A stretch of 64,000 nucleotides of DNA from Psychrobacillus sp044762655 (GCF_044762655.1 NZ_JBIWER010000003.1:124001-188000), one strand, 5' to 3'. Positions 24,795 to 34,346 are shown, numbered from the stretch's first letter. The notes: generated from the letters alone by a model not told the origin. Made by a program: numbers and translations.

Positions 24795-25715
24795 TTAGTA
24801 CTCGTCGTCTCTAAAACCATAATCCTTCAAGTGTGCAGATTTATTGCGCCAATCCTTTTGGACCTTTACCCAAAGCTCTAAATACACATTTGTTCCTAAA
24901 AGCATTTCGATATCTTTGCGTGCTCTCGTTCCAACTTCTTTCAATAAGGCACCCTTTTTACCAATGACAATTCCTTTTTGGGAATCTCTTTCGACTACAA
25001 TCGTTGCAGAAACACGAATCATATCTTTTTCTGTATCTTCTTCTTTTTTAATTTTATCAATGACTACAGCGATCGAATGTGGGATTTCTTCTCTCGTTAA
25101 ATGCAATACCTTTTCACGGATCAGCTCCGAAATTATAAATCTTTCTGGGTGATCTGTAACTTGGTCGGCAGGATAATATTGGGGTCCCTGTGGTAAATAC
25201 GATTGGATTGTTTCCAATAGCTTCTCAACGTTGTTGCCCTGCAGAGCAGAAATTGGAAGAATTTCCGCGAAGTCATATTTTTTGGTATATGATTCAATAA
25301 TATCAACTAATTTCTCTGGGTGAACCTGGTCAATTTTATTAATCACAAGAAATACAGGTGTTTCGTTGTTCTCGAGCATTTCCATAATATACTCATCAAT
25401 TTTTCCACGTGGTTCTACTGCGTTTACCATGAACATTATTACATCTACTTCTCGAAGTGTATTTTTAGCAACCTTAAGCATGAAGTCACCAAGTTTATGC
25501 TTTGGAGTATGAATCCCGGGTGTATCAATGAAAATCATCTGACTATTGTCTAAAGTTAATACACCTTGTACTTTGTTTCGAGTTGTTTGTGGCTTATCAC
25601 TCATAATCGCAATTTTTTGACCGATTACTCGATTTAAAAACGTAGACTTTCCTACATTAGGTCTACCTATAATTGATATAAAACCGGATTTATAATCCTC
25701 ATTGTTTTGCAGCAT
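24795..25715 (-). CDS. era: GTPase Era, 16S rRNA maturation
   Basis: A 306-residue essential GTPase that binds the 3' end of 16S rRNA during 30S assembly. G1 is GRPNVGKST (about 17-25), G3 is DTPG (about 64-67), G4 is NKID and G5 is SAL. The C-terminal KH domain has the VIGKKGALLKEVG loop (about 255-267). I start at ATG 25715 (MLQNNEDYKSGF), with GGAGG 9 nt upstream. The longer frame only adds residues read from cdd. The start overlaps the cdd 3' end by 17 nt, so the two are coupled. Confidence 0.96.
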   Translation of the reverse strand: MLQNNEDYKSGFISIIGRPNVGKSTFLNRVIGQKIAIMSDKPQTTRNKVQGVLTLDNSQMIFIDTPGIHTPKHKLGDFMLKVAKNTLREVDVIMFMVNAVEPRGKIDEYIMEMLENNETPVFLVINKIDQVHPEKLVDIIESYTKKYDFAEILPISALQGNNVEKLLETIQSYLPQGPQYYPADQVTDHPERFIISELIREKVLHLTREEIPHSIAVVIDKIKKEEDTEKDMIRVSATIVVERDSQKGIVIGKKGALLKEVGTRARKDIEMLLGTNVYLELWVKVQKDWRNKSAHLKDYGFRDDEY

Positions 25716-26109
25716 AATCCATATCCTCCGTTTTAAAAGCTCCAGGCAATAATTCAGCAACCGTTGTTTCCGATACATTCCCATTTAAATTTGTTAAATA
25801 AACTGGCATATCTTTATCACAAAATTCCACTATAACTTGTCGACAAGCTCCACATGGAGAAATTGGACCTTCTGTATCCCCGGACACTGCAATTGCGACG
25901 AATTCTTTTTTTCCTTCTGACACTGCCTTAAAAATAGCTGTTCGCTCTGCACAATTGGTTAAACCAAACGATGCATTTTCAATATTGCAACCATGGAATA
26001 CTTCTCCATCTTTTGTTAGTAGTGCTGCTCCAACTTGGAACTTTGAATATGGGACATACGCCTTTTCTCTAGCTTTGATGGATTCTTTTAATAACATTTC
26101 TTTGTTCAT
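25699..26109 (-). CDS. cdd: Cytidine deaminase
   Basis: A 136-residue zinc enzyme converting (deoxy)cytidine to (deoxy)uridine in pyrimidine salvage. The zinc site is Cys53 with catalytic Glu55 (CAER), and Cys86/Cys89 (PCGAC). ATG 26109 follows AGAGGTGA. A longer frame upstream only reads through dgkA out of frame and is not real. dgkA ends 11 nt before the start. The order dgkA-cdd-era matches B. subtilis. Confidence 0.96.
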   Translation of the reverse strand: MNKEMLLKESIKAREKAYVPYSKFQVGAALLTKDGEVFHGCNIENASFGLTNCAERTAIFKAVSEGKKEFVAIAVSGDTEGPISPCGACRQVIVEFCDKDMPVYLTNLNGNVSETTVAELLPGAFKTEDMDYAAKQ

Positions 26110-26120
26110 GTGATTCACCT

Positions 26121-26486
26121 CTATAATAGGATACCCGACCATTTCGGGATAAATATGATTAAACCAACAATTACAGTGCAAATAGCATATACCAAACAAG
26201 CTCCAGCAGCTAAATCTTTTGCTTGTTTTGCTAACGGATGTAATTCCGGAGTTACCAAGTCGACGACGCGTTCTATGGACGCATTTATTAATTCTACCAT
26301 GAACATACCGAAAATCGATAGAACAATGATTATCCACTCTAATTGAGATAACCCTGTTAACCATGCCGTTAGAATAACAACTACCGCTGCAAGTATATGA
26401 AAACGAAAATTTTGTTCACTTTTGACTACATGATATATTCCGTTAGCTGCGTATATAAACGACCGAAAAAATTTAAGAATGTTCAT
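26121..26486 (-). CDS. dgkA: Undecaprenol kinase / diacylglycerol kinase family (DgkA)
   Basis: A 121-residue membrane protein with three membrane helices. The catalytic signature is ELINASIERVVDLVTPE (about 65-81) and AKDLAAGACLVYA (about 89-101). In Gram-positives this family phosphorylates undecaprenol, recycling the wall lipid carrier. The gene overlaps ybeY by 14 nt. Note INASIE in place of the more usual INTAIE; the acidic residues are kept. Confidence 0.92.
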   Translation of the reverse strand: MNILKFFRSFIYAANGIYHVVKSEQNFRFHILAAVVVILTAWLTGLSQLEWIIIVLSIFGMFMVELINASIERVVDLVTPELHPLAKQAKDLAAGACLVYAICTVIVGLIIFIPKWSGILL

Positions 26487-26958
26487 GGCCTTCTCGTTTT
26501 AGCCCATAAGCTTGCAGAATCGATTCTTGTAGACCAAACATCTCTTTTTCTTGCTCTTCCGTTCCATGGTCATACCCTAACAAATGTAAAAAACCATGAA
26601 CTGCTAAGAAGCATAACTCTCGTTCAAATGAATGTTGATAGGATTCAGCTTGTTCCGTTGCACGTTGTACAGAAATGATAATATCTCCTAGCAACGTCGG
26701 TATATCTGCGTTCATAATTTCAATTTCCCCTTCTCCCATTTCCTCCATAGCAAAGGAGATGACATCAGTTGGAACATCTTTGTTGCGATAAGTTTTGTTA
26801 ATTTCTTGGATAGCATCATTCGTCACAAATGTTACGCTAACCTCGCTGCCTTCTCTAACAGAAAGTTGTTCACCAGCTGAGTGCAATACTTTACTTACAA
26901 GAGCTATAGCCTCTTCTGTTAGAGTACCTGTTTCATCCATTAGATCTAGTTCTAGCAT
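26473..26958 (-). CDS. ybeY: Endoribonuclease YbeY (16S rRNA maturation)
   Basis: A 161-residue metal-dependent RNase of the UPF0054 family, involved in 16S rRNA 3' processing and ribosome quality control. The zinc-binding signature HGFLHLLGYDH is at about residues 123-133. The start has GAGGAG 6 nt upstream. It sits between pgpH and dgkA, as in B. subtilis yqfG, and is next to era, which acts in the same process. Confidence 0.95.
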   Translation of the reverse strand: MLELDLMDETGTLTEEAIALVSKVLHSAGEQLSVREGSEVSVTFVTNDAIQEINKTYRNKDVPTDVISFAMEEMGEGEIEIMNADIPTLLGDIIISVQRATEQAESYQHSFERELCFLAVHGFLHLLGYDHGTEEQEKEMFGLQESILQAYGLKREGHEHS

Positions 26959-26978
26959 ATTATTGACTCCTCACATAG

Positions 26979-29084
26979 TTATTTGGGATATTCAATCCGC
27001 GAGTGGAATGTTCCGTTCATGGTTGTACAAAAACTTTCTTCCATTTTTTTTATTTCCTTTAGAGATAGATCACATTCATCGAATTGTCCATCTAATAACT
27101 TTTCTTTAATGATTGATTGTATTAGTTTTTTTATTTTATCAGCATTCGGCTCTTTCATCGAACGAACAGCTGCCTCAACACTATCTGCTACAGAAATAAT
27201 CGCGATTTCTTTAGATTGTGGTTTCGGTCCAGGATAGCGGTAGTCATCTTCTTTCACTATATCATTTGTCTCTTTCTCTTTAACATAAAAGAATTTTAAC
27301 AAACTTGTGCCATGATGTTGTGCCGCTACATCTACGATTTCCTTCGGTAATTTATGTTTCCGTAAAATCTTTGCCCCATCCACTGCATGTGCAATAATAA
27401 TATCTCTGCTCGCTTCTGGAGACAAGCTATCATGTGGATTATACCCATTTACTTGGTTTTCGATGAAAAATCCAGGACGGTTTGTTTTTCCAACATCATG
27501 ATAATAACAGCCAACTCGTGCTAATAACCCGTTTGCCCCAATTACTTCACAAGCAGCTTCTGCTAAATTGGCCACCATTAAACTATGATGATAAGTGCCA
27601 GGAGTCTCAGTTAATATTCTTTTCAACAAAGGATGGTTGGGATTCGATAATTCTATGAGTCTCATGGTAGATAAAATACCAAAGAAAGATTCGAAAAAAG
27701 GTAATATCCCAATAGTCATCGCCCCTGACAATACCCCTGAGAAAGCGGCTGCTCCAATATAAAATAATATATCCATAATTTCATAAGAAGCCTTTGTCAT
27801 TAATAAATAAAATATGATAAACACAATATTAATAGAAGATACGATTAGACTAGAGCGTAATATTTGAGAATTTGTTTGCATTCGTCGCATCGCAAAAATC
27901 CCTGCAACTCCTCCAAATAATATGTATAACGAAGCTTCCATCTGAAATACGATTGTATAGCCTTCTTGAAAAATAATCCCGGCATATGCAGCCGATACAA
28001 ATTTAGATATATAAGCTGCACGTTCATTGACCAAGATATAAACAAGCATCGCAACCATCGCTGTAGGAAATAAAAACGCTATAATTACATCAAAATTATA
28101 TGCTACGGACTGAATTACCTTCATCATTAATACCGATAAAATGATACTAAATGCAACAACAATTAAATTCTTGGAGTTGTTTATAGTATCTGCTCTTCTA
28201 CTAATTGTTTGTCCAAATAATACCCACATCGTAAGTCCCACAAATACTGCTAATCCAAGATATGGCTTATAAGATGCATTATTCGTAAGCATCCCTAGCA
28301 ACTCAAGCTGTCGATAGACTTCTCTATCAATAATTTCACCCTTTTGAACGAGTATTTGTCCTTGAAGTATACGAGTCGGCTCTACACTTGCTATTGCCTG
28401 TTCTAACCGTTCTTCCGTTAAACTCTCATTTACTACCTCTGTTGCGATTATAGAAGTTTTTGCGATATTAGTGAGTACATTTTTATACTCCTGTGAATAA
28501 ACAAAACTGTTATTAACTTGCTGACCAATTTTTTCTTTGAAAACTGATATATTTTCCAATCTTATAGCTTCATTCAGGCTTGTCGCCACTAATTTCGATA
28601 ATTTTGTTTTAGTCTCTTCTAAAATGACGTTATTCTGGTTAATTAAAATGGCTAACATATCGTCGCTTAGTGGTACATAACTAGCGTTCTCTGCCAACTC
28701 TTCCATTTCTTTTTTCAATTTCTCTACTAAAGTAGCGGTAGTATCTTCTTCTGGATTTGCATTTTCTTTTACGTGCAAGACACTATCAAAAATAGATTTT
28801 ACTATTGCAGCCTGGTTAGCAGCAGTTTCGTCTTGAAATTGATAGACGGCTTGAACTTCCTGCTCCGCTCTTTTACGTTCTTGCTCCGTTTTTACCGTGT
28901 CTTCCATTGTTTTAACTGCTCTTATCGTATCAGGTGAAAGCTGGAACAATTCAAAATCATATTTACTTTCCTTCACATTTCCGATAAGTAAAAAGAACAA
29001 GCATATGGCTGTAATAAAAGTGACGATGAAAGGGAGATACTTATTATTTTTCCATTCTCTCCACTTTATAAGGAATTTTTTCAT
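26979..29084 (-). CDS. pgpH: 7TM-HD cyclic-di-AMP phosphodiesterase PgpH
   Basis: A 701-residue membrane protein. A first membrane helix (about 18-35) is followed by an extracellular 7TMR-HDED domain (about 45-270), seven membrane helices (about 280-460) and a cytoplasmic HD domain. HD residues are visible in TYHHSLMVANLAEAA, CYYHDVGKTNRPGFF, IIAHAVDGAKIL and QHHGTSLLKFF. It hydrolyses c-di-AMP to pApA. It lies downstream of phoH and upstream of ybeY as in B. subtilis yqfF. Confidence 0.95.
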   Translation of the reverse strand: MKKFLIKWREWKNNKYLPFIVTFITAICLFFLLIGNVKESKYDFELFQLSPDTIRAVKTMEDTVKTEQERKRAEQEVQAVYQFQDETAANQAAIVKSIFDSVLHVKENANPEEDTTATLVEKLKKEMEELAENASYVPLSDDMLAILINQNNVILEETKTKLSKLVATSLNEAIRLENISVFKEKIGQQVNNSFVYSQEYKNVLTNIAKTSIIATEVVNESLTEERLEQAIASVEPTRILQGQILVQKGEIIDREVYRQLELLGMLTNNASYKPYLGLAVFVGLTMWVLFGQTISRRADTINNSKNLIVVAFSIILSVLMMKVIQSVAYNFDVIIAFLFPTAMVAMLVYILVNERAAYISKFVSAAYAGIIFQEGYTIVFQMEASLYILFGGVAGIFAMRRMQTNSQILRSSLIVSSINIVFIIFYLLMTKASYEIMDILFYIGAAAFSGVLSGAMTIGILPFFESFFGILSTMRLIELSNPNHPLLKRILTETPGTYHHSLMVANLAEAACEVIGANGLLARVGCYYHDVGKTNRPGFFIENQVNGYNPHDSLSPEASRDIIIAHAVDGAKILRKHKLPKEIVDVAAQHHGTSLLKFFYVKEKETNDIVKEDDYRYPGPKPQSKEIAIISVADSVEAAVRSMKEPNADKIKKLIQSIIKEKLLDGQFDECDLSLKEIKKMEESFCTTMNGTFHSRIEYPK

Positions 29085-29164
29085 TTATTCTCATCCCTCC
29101 ACCAACTAGTTATTCCATTATACCTTATTTTTTTCACAATTCACTAATGTTTCCCAAATAACAA

Positions 29165-29197
29165 AGAAGCAACCGTCTAAACATAGACCGTTGCTTC
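29165..29197 (-). terminator. Intrinsic terminator after phoH
   Basis: On the minus strand AAGCAACGGTC pairs with GACGGTTGCTT (one mismatch), followed by CTTTGTT. It separates phoH from pgpH, so pgpH likely also has its own promoter. Confidence 0.75.
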
Positions 29198-29213
29198 TAT
29201 TTAGGTTCCTATA

Positions 29214-30167
29214 TTATTGTTCTTCATATGCTTGAATAATTTTTGCAACAAGCGGGTGACGTACTACATCACCTTGCTCTAAATATTGAAAATGTATTCC
29301 CGCAACATTTCTTAATATTTTTTCTGTAACGATTAAACCGGATTCTGCCCCTTTTGGTAAATCAATCTGAGTTTTGTCTCCTGTGATTACCATTTTAGAA
29401 CCAAATCCAAGTCGTGTTAAAAACATTTTCATTTGTGCTTTTGTTGTATTTTGAGCTTCATCTAAAATAACAAAAGCATCATCCAGTGTACGACCGCGCA
29501 TATAGGCTAGAGGTGCAATTTCGATTGTCCCTCTCTCCATAAGTCGATCTGTCTGTTCTGTTCCTAATACATCATGCAACGCATCGTATAATGGTCTTAA
29601 ATAAGGATCTACCTTTTCTTTTAAGTCCCCGGGTAGGAAACCTAGACTTTCGCCTGCTTCTACTGCAGGACGTGTTAAAATGATTTTTTTCACATGTGCA
29701 TTTTTAAGTGCCTGAGTTGCCATCACTACTGCTAAATATGTTTTCCCAGTACCCGCAGGTCCAATACCAAAAGTAAGATCTGAATGTCGAATGCCTTGAA
29801 TATACTCTCGTTGTCCAATTGTTTTTGCTCGAATCGCTTTACCCTTTGTATTTCGCGCAATCTCTTCATCGTATAAACTAGAGAAATATTCAATGGTTCC
29901 ATTCAAGCTCATTTCAATTGCAGAAGTTACGTCGCGCAAATTAATATTGATGCCTTTACGAATAACTGCCAATAGTTGAATCATCAACCGTCTGGCTTCT
30001 TCCACATTTTTTTCTTCACCTATAATTTGGATTTGTTCTCCTCGAGTAATAAGTTGAACTTTTAGCTCTGCTTCAATTAATTTAATATTTTTATCCGAGA
30101 TGCCAAGCAGCATAACAGCTTCGGCTGGATCTTGCAAATTAATGTCTAGTTGTTTATGTTCGCTCAT
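29214..30167 (-). CDS. phoH: PhoH-family ATPase
   Basis: A 317-residue cytoplasmic ATPase. An N-terminal KH-like region (about 20-90) is followed by the PhoH domain with Walker A GPAGTGKT (about 134-141), ILTRPAVEAGESLGFLPG and Walker B FVILDEAQN (about 230-238). The role is uncertain; its place beside ybeY and era suggests RNA metabolism. It overlaps yqfD by 4 nt (ATGA) and so is in the yqfC-yqfD-phoH unit. Confidence 0.95.
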   Translation of the reverse strand: MSEHKQLDINLQDPAEAVMLLGISDKNIKLIEAELKVQLITRGEQIQIIGEEKNVEEARRLMIQLLAVIRKGININLRDVTSAIEMSLNGTIEYFSSLYDEEIARNTKGKAIRAKTIGQREYIQGIRHSDLTFGIGPAGTGKTYLAVVMATQALKNAHVKKIILTRPAVEAGESLGFLPGDLKEKVDPYLRPLYDALHDVLGTEQTDRLMERGTIEIAPLAYMRGRTLDDAFVILDEAQNTTKAQMKMFLTRLGFGSKMVITGDKTQIDLPKGAESGLIVTEKILRNVAGIHFQYLEQGDVVRHPLVAKIIQAYEEQ

Positions 30168-31270
30168 GCTTCGTCTCCTTGGGGTATAACATGTGGTATT
30201 GCAATATTTTCATTTATTAGTAAAAGAATCTTCCCTTTTACTTTATCATCTTGTATTGATACCTGTAAAACTTTATCTTCTAATAATTGTGTTCCAGCGG
30301 GTAATTCTTTCAAAATTTTTTGAAAAAGTAGCGGACGTATGAGACGTTCAATAGATTCCTCTGTTAACGAATAGGTAACTTGATGATTCTTTTGAACATA
30401 ACCAGCCTGAACATATTTATTAATCACAGTAGGTAATTGTATTTCTTTCCAAAACATCAGTTTGTTATCCACTTTTTTTTGTATCACCAATTCTTTTGAG
30501 TTCGGATTAGTGACGGCAACTTGCGTTGGAAGTTCAAATGATAGTTCTATCCAATAACTGGCATATACCTTTCCTTCTGCGCTAGTAATAATCCTTTTGT
30601 TTCCTTGTTTTACAAAGCCTTTTACTAAGGTATCTCCTTTTTTTACAGCAATATTCTTTTCAACTGCTCTCTCACCTTTTGTCAGAGAAAAATCTGTTAT
30701 TACTCCACTTCTCTTGGCTACTAGATTCACTGCAGGTGAATCCACAAGTTCTTTTTCTGTTTGAGGAGGCGCGAGCATAGGAGAAACTGTAAAAGTAGAT
30801 CCCGATTTTGAAAAATGTACCCAAGAATACTCTTTATGTTCTAATAATATATTTTGGCGTATCTCTTGCTCCGCTGGAAGCCTAGAAACAAACATTCTCT
30901 CTTTTATACCCATTTCTTTTAATTGTTCAGTTAGCAGGATGTTGCTTTCTGGTGAATCCGAATCAATTTGGATTGTCCATATAAATTGTGCAAATAAAAC
31001 GGGGATGATAACAAAACAGAATACCCCTAAAACTGATCCTGAGTAAATAGAAATAGTACTTTCTTTTAGTTCATCTTCTAACTTAATAGGCAGTTTCAGT
31101 TTTTTTCTCACTTTGCGAAAAGCCTTCAAATCCTTCGCTTTAATGGAAAAAACAATATGATCATCCTTTGTATGAAGCTGAAATACTTCGATATTATGCT
31201 GCTTTAAACTTTGATAAAGTGGAAATTGATCTGTGGATATTGGAGCTTGTATTTTGATAAGACGCCTCAT
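30164..31270 (-). CDS. yqfD: Sporulation protein YqfD
   Basis: A 368-residue sporulation-associated membrane protein. A soluble N-terminal part (1-75) precedes one membrane helix (about 80-105, GVFCFVIIPVLFAQFIWTI), and the larger C-terminal portion lies outside the membrane. In B. subtilis yqfC and yqfD are expressed in the mother cell; the molecular role is unknown. It overlaps yqfC and phoH by 4 nt each. Confidence 0.9.
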   Translation of the reverse strand: MRRLIKIQAPISTDQFPLYQSLKQHNIEVFQLHTKDDHIVFSIKAKDLKAFRKVRKKLKLPIKLEDELKESTISIYSGSVLGVFCFVIIPVLFAQFIWTIQIDSDSPESNILLTEQLKEMGIKERMFVSRLPAEQEIRQNILLEHKEYSWVHFSKSGSTFTVSPMLAPPQTEKELVDSPAVNLVAKRSGVITDFSLTKGERAVEKNIAVKKGDTLVKGFVKQGNKRIITSAEGKVYASYWIELSFELPTQVAVTNPNSKELVIQKKVDNKLMFWKEIQLPTVINKYVQAGYVQKNHQVTYSLTEESIERLIRPLLFQKILKELPAGTQLLEDKVLQVSIQDDKVKGKILLLINENIAIPHVIPQGDEA

Positions 31271-31509
31271 ACCGTTTTTTCCTTCCTCGTTAAATTAAAT
31301 AATTGAAGATTTTGCACATGTAGATGAAGCCTATCACTAGACATGGATTTTATGTGCAATCTTTCCGCCTGAATTTCTAAAACAAATTGGTCATACGTAC
31401 AAACAATACTATTTTCTTTTAAACGCACTAACGAGAATTCATAATCCAATATGATATCATCAAAGCTTTCTACCATAATACTCGCATGGAGTGGAAATAA
31501 TTGCTTCAC
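31267..31509 (-). CDS. yqfC: Sporulation protein YqfC
   Basis: An 80-residue YabP/YqfC-family protein made of beta strands, with the conserved DYEFSLVRLKENSIVCTYDQF stretch. I use GTG 31509, since AAGGGG is 8 nt upstream; an in-frame GTG at 31518 lies too close. It is coupled to yqfD by a 4-nt overlap. Its ribosome-binding site is inside the 3' arm of a perfect hairpin (31510-31552), so translation and readthrough may depend on that fold. The family is linked to sporulation; the mechanism is unknown. Confidence 0.85.
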   Translation of the reverse strand: MKQLFPLHASIMVESFDDIILDYEFSLVRLKENSIVCTYDQFVLEIQAERLHIKSMSSDRLHLHVQNLQLFNLTRKEKTV

Positions 31510-31552
31510 AAAAAACACCCCTTTACATGAATTTATGCATGTAAAGGGGTGT
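31510..31552 (-). terminator. Perfect terminator hairpin whose 3' arm is the yqfC ribosome-binding site
   Basis: On the minus strand ACACCCCTTTACATG pairs perfectly with CATGTAAAGGGGTGT, followed by TTTTTT. It ends the floA operon. The AAGGGG in the 3' arm is also the Shine-Dalgarno of yqfC, 8 nt before its GTG. Confidence 0.88.
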
Positions 31553-31559
31553 TCATGAG

Positions 31560-31997
31560 TTATCTTTTAGATTTTGGTGGTGCGAGTATTTCTGAGAAAA
31601 TAATCGCTCTGATTAATTCGTCCTCATTACTAGGTAGCAAATTGTTAACTACTGGAGAAGATTTTAACCTTTCAGTAGCTTTTTCCTGATGAGCACTCAA
31701 TCGACCTGGACCTCTAGACACTCCTTGATCACGTTTAACTTCTCGCTCCATTTTTTTTACTTTTACAGGCACTTCAATTTCCTTCACGACAGGAGGCTTA
31801 ACTTTCATCTCCTGCTGTCTTTCACTCGTAAACTGCTTGGCAAAATCACCTAATTCTTTAAAGGGATTTTCCGAAACTGTTTTACGCGTTGGAGTGCTGT
31901 TTACAGGTTTTTCAACCCGTTTATTGTCAGGTTCTTTCTTATTTTTAAAGAAAAGACTAAAAAGTGCTGCGATTATTATAGGAATGAAAGCTTCCAA
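31560..31997 (-). CDS. Membrane-anchored basic protein in the YqfB position
   Basis: A 145-residue protein with one N-terminal membrane helix (about 4-17), then a long Lys/Glu/Pro-rich, probably unstructured part, and a compact C-terminal motif EDELIRAIIFSEILAPPKSKR. It lies between floA and yqfC, the position of yqfB in B. subtilis, but I cannot confirm homology by eye. It starts at TTG 31997 behind AAGGAG. Likely co-transcribed with yqeZ-floA. Function unknown. Confidence 0.75.
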   Translation of the reverse strand: MEAFIPIIIAALFSLFFKNKKEPDNKRVEKPVNSTPTRKTVSENPFKELGDFAKQFTSERQQEMKVKPPVVKEIEVPVKVKKMEREVKRDQGVSRGPGRLSAHQEKATERLKSSPVVNNLLPSNEDELIRAIIFSEILAPPKSKR

Positions 31998-32019
31998 GGA
32001 GATCGGCTCCTTTCCGCTT

Positions 32020-33018
32020 TTATTTTAGCTCGTCAGTAGAAGGTTTATCTCCGCCGACTTTACTAATAGAATCTCTCATACCAGTATCTGCTTTGATATT
32101 ATTGTAATTCATGTAATCCATAACACCAATGTTACCTTCACGTAATGCTTCAGCCATAGCTAATGGAACTGCAGCTTCGGCCTCTACAACTTTCGAGCGC
32201 ATCTCTACTACTTTCGCTTTCATCTCTTGTTCAGATGCTACAGCCATAGCACGACGTTCTTCCGCTTTTGCCTGCGCAATTTTCTTATCAGCCTCTGCTT
32301 GCTCTGTTTGTAATTCTGCACCGATGTTTTTACCTATATCAACATCCGCAATATCAATCGATAGAATTTCAAAAGCAGTTCCAGAATCTAGTCCTTTTGC
32401 TAATACTGTTTGAGAGATTAGATCTGGATTTTCTAATACTCTTTCATGACTCACACTAGAACCAATAGTAGAAATAATCCCTTCGCCAACACGGGCAACG
32501 ATTGTTTCTTCACCAGCACCACCGACTAAACGGTCAATATTAGCACGAACTGTAATACGTGCTTTTGCTTTAACTTCAATACCGTTCATCGCAACACCAG
32601 CAATAAATGGTGTTTCAATAACTTTTGGATTAACAGACATTTGAACCGCCTCGAGTACATCTCGACCTGCAAGATCGATTGCAGCTGCTCTTTCAAAAGT
32701 TAGCTCAATATTCGCACGATGTGCAGCGATTAAAGCATTTACAACTCGGTCAACATTACCTCCTGCTAAGTAATGACTTTCCAGTTGATTGATCGCAACA
32801 TCAAGTCCTGCTTTATGTGCTTTGATCAATGGATTAACGATACGTGAAGGAATAACTCGACGTAACCTCATCCCTACTAATGTGAAAATACTAATTTTTA
32901 CTCCTGCAGCTAATGCTGAAATCCATAGCGTGATCGGGAAAAATGTGAAAAATACCGATAGTACTATAAATGCCAATACAATAACAACGATTAAAGTAAT
33001 TGTTGATCCTGTAATCAT
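32020..33018 (-). CDS. floA: Flotillin-like protein FloA
   Basis: A 332-residue flotillin-like scaffold of functional membrane microdomains. An N-terminal membrane hairpin (about 5-50) is followed by the UPF0365/SPFH-like domain and an Ala/Glu-rich coiled-coil C-terminal part (about 230-300, repeated AEAD/AKAEER/MAEALREG). It overlaps yqeZ by 4 nt and works with it in lipid-raft-like membranes in B. subtilis (yqfA). Confidence 0.95.
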   Translation of the reverse strand: MITGSTITLIVVIVLAFIVLSVFFTFFPITLWISALAAGVKISIFTLVGMRLRRVIPSRIVNPLIKAHKAGLDVAINQLESHYLAGGNVDRVVNALIAAHRANIELTFERAAAIDLAGRDVLEAVQMSVNPKVIETPFIAGVAMNGIEVKAKARITVRANIDRLVGGAGEETIVARVGEGIISTIGSSVSHERVLENPDLISQTVLAKGLDSGTAFEILSIDIADVDIGKNIGAELQTEQAEADKKIAQAKAEERRAMAVASEQEMKAKVVEMRSKVVEAEAAVPLAMAEALREGNIGVMDYMNYNNIKADTGMRDSISKVGGDKPSTDELK

Positions 33019-34346
33019 TCTGTTGCCTCCCCTTCTACTGCTTCTCGTACAACTATACGAGAGCCTTCTACTTTAATAATTTTAACCTGTTTGTCTTTCC
33101 CGATAAAACTTCCATCTGAAACTGCATCAATTCTTTCATTATCAATACGTATAGTTCCAGAAGGTCTAAGTGGTGTCATAGTCACCGCTAGCTTTCCAAC
33201 TAATTCTACTCGATTTTTATTGGAAACATACCCTTTTTCGGTTGTTGTCGCATCCGACAAAATAACTTTGTTCAATACTTTTAGTCCCTTACCAAAGAAC
33301 TTCATAATAATCACCATTCCCACTATAGCTACTGATAAAGCAATAATAACAGCGATAATCATTTGCTCAATATCGCCACCAGCTAATACTATACTCACAA
33401 TAATAGCTGCCGCCCCTAATATACCACTAATTCCTCCGGGCAGGAAGAACTCTGCAATAATAAGTAATATACCAATTATAAAAATGATAACCGTTTCATA
33501 ACCAGCAAGTCCTGCAACTAAATGACCAAAAAAGAATAGAACTAACGAGATAAGACCCATTGTTCCAGCGACTCCAAACCCTGGTGAGTATAGCTCAACA
33601 ATCAATCCTAAACTTGCGATCGATAACAGGATTGGTACGACGATTGGGTTCGTTATAAACCGAGCAAGTGATTCCATAAAGGTCTCTTCTGTTTCAACTA
33701 CTTTCGCTCCCGCTAAGTCTGTTACTTCTAGTAACTTATCAAAAGAAGTTACTGTTCCTTCCGAGTAGCCAACTTCTAGAGCTTCAGCTGAAGAAAGTGT
33801 CAATAACTTTCCAACGGGTGCTCTATATTCAGGTAAATCTACAGATTCATCTGCCATCGCTTGCGCATAGATAGGCTTTTTCCCGGTTAGCTCGGCTGCA
33901 TTTATCATTTTTGCTTTCCACGCACTATTTGCTTTCTCGCCTGCAGTGTTACCACTGCCCTCAATGACTGCGGCCGCACCAATTGTTCCACTTGGTGACA
34001 TATAAATCTCGTCTGTATGAAGCGCTAAATAAGCACCAGCTGATAAAGCTTCTGAGTTTATATAAGCAATTTTACGAATTGAAGTGGAGTCCAATAAATT
34101 AGCAATATTTTCTGCAGAATCTACAAAGCCACCAGGTGTATTGATATCAAAAATGATTGCATCTGCGCCAGCCTCTTCTGCTTCATGGATGGAACGTTTT
34201 ATAAAAGCATACAAGCCTTTTTCCACTTCTTTGTATACAGGTACTTTATAAACTACGGAAGATTGTGCTGTAAAAACTGGAATCATCATTCCAAATGATA
34301 AGAGCAATAAACAAAGCGAAATGACATAACGAGACAATTTCACCAC
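33015..34346 (-). CDS. yqeZ: NfeD-type membrane serine protease YqeZ
   Basis: A 443-residue long-form NfeD protein. A signal peptide or anchor (about 5-27) is followed by a ClpP-class protease domain with INTPGGFVDSA, the catalytic Ser in NSEALSAGAYLAL (about 102) and a later Lys. Several membrane helices (about 238-370) and a C-terminal NfeD OB-fold (about 375-440) follow. Partner of FloA. Two adjacent GTG codons (34346, 34343) could start it; AGGAGG favours the second. It is normally preceded by yqeY, which is missing here. Confidence 0.93.
   Translation of the reverse strand: MVKLSRYVISLCLLLLSFGMMIPVFTAQSSVVYKVPVYKEVEKGLYAFIKRSIHEAEEAGADAIIFDINTPGGFVDSAENIANLLDSTSIRKIAYINSEALSAGAYLALHTDEIYMSPSGTIGAAAVIEGSGNTAGEKANSAWKAKMINAAELTGKKPIYAQAMADESVDLPEYRAPVGKLLTLSSAEALEVGYSEGTVTSFDKLLEVTDLAGAKVVETEETFMESLARFITNPIVVPILLSIASLGLIVELYSPGFGVAGTMGLISLVLFFFGHLVAGLAGYETVIIFIIGILLIIAEFFLPGGISGILGAAAIIVSIVLAGGDIEQMIIAVIIALSVAIVGMVIIMKFFGKGLKVLNKVILSDATTTEKGYVSNKNRVELVGKLAVTMTPLRPSGTIRIDNERIDAVSDGSFIGKDKQVKIIKVEGSRIVVREAVEGEATE

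Noticed and set aside
26110..26364. N-terminal extension of cdd (MVNRVISIRVDN...)
   Set aside because: It reads dgkA in another frame. AGAGGTGA and the family start support ATG 26109.
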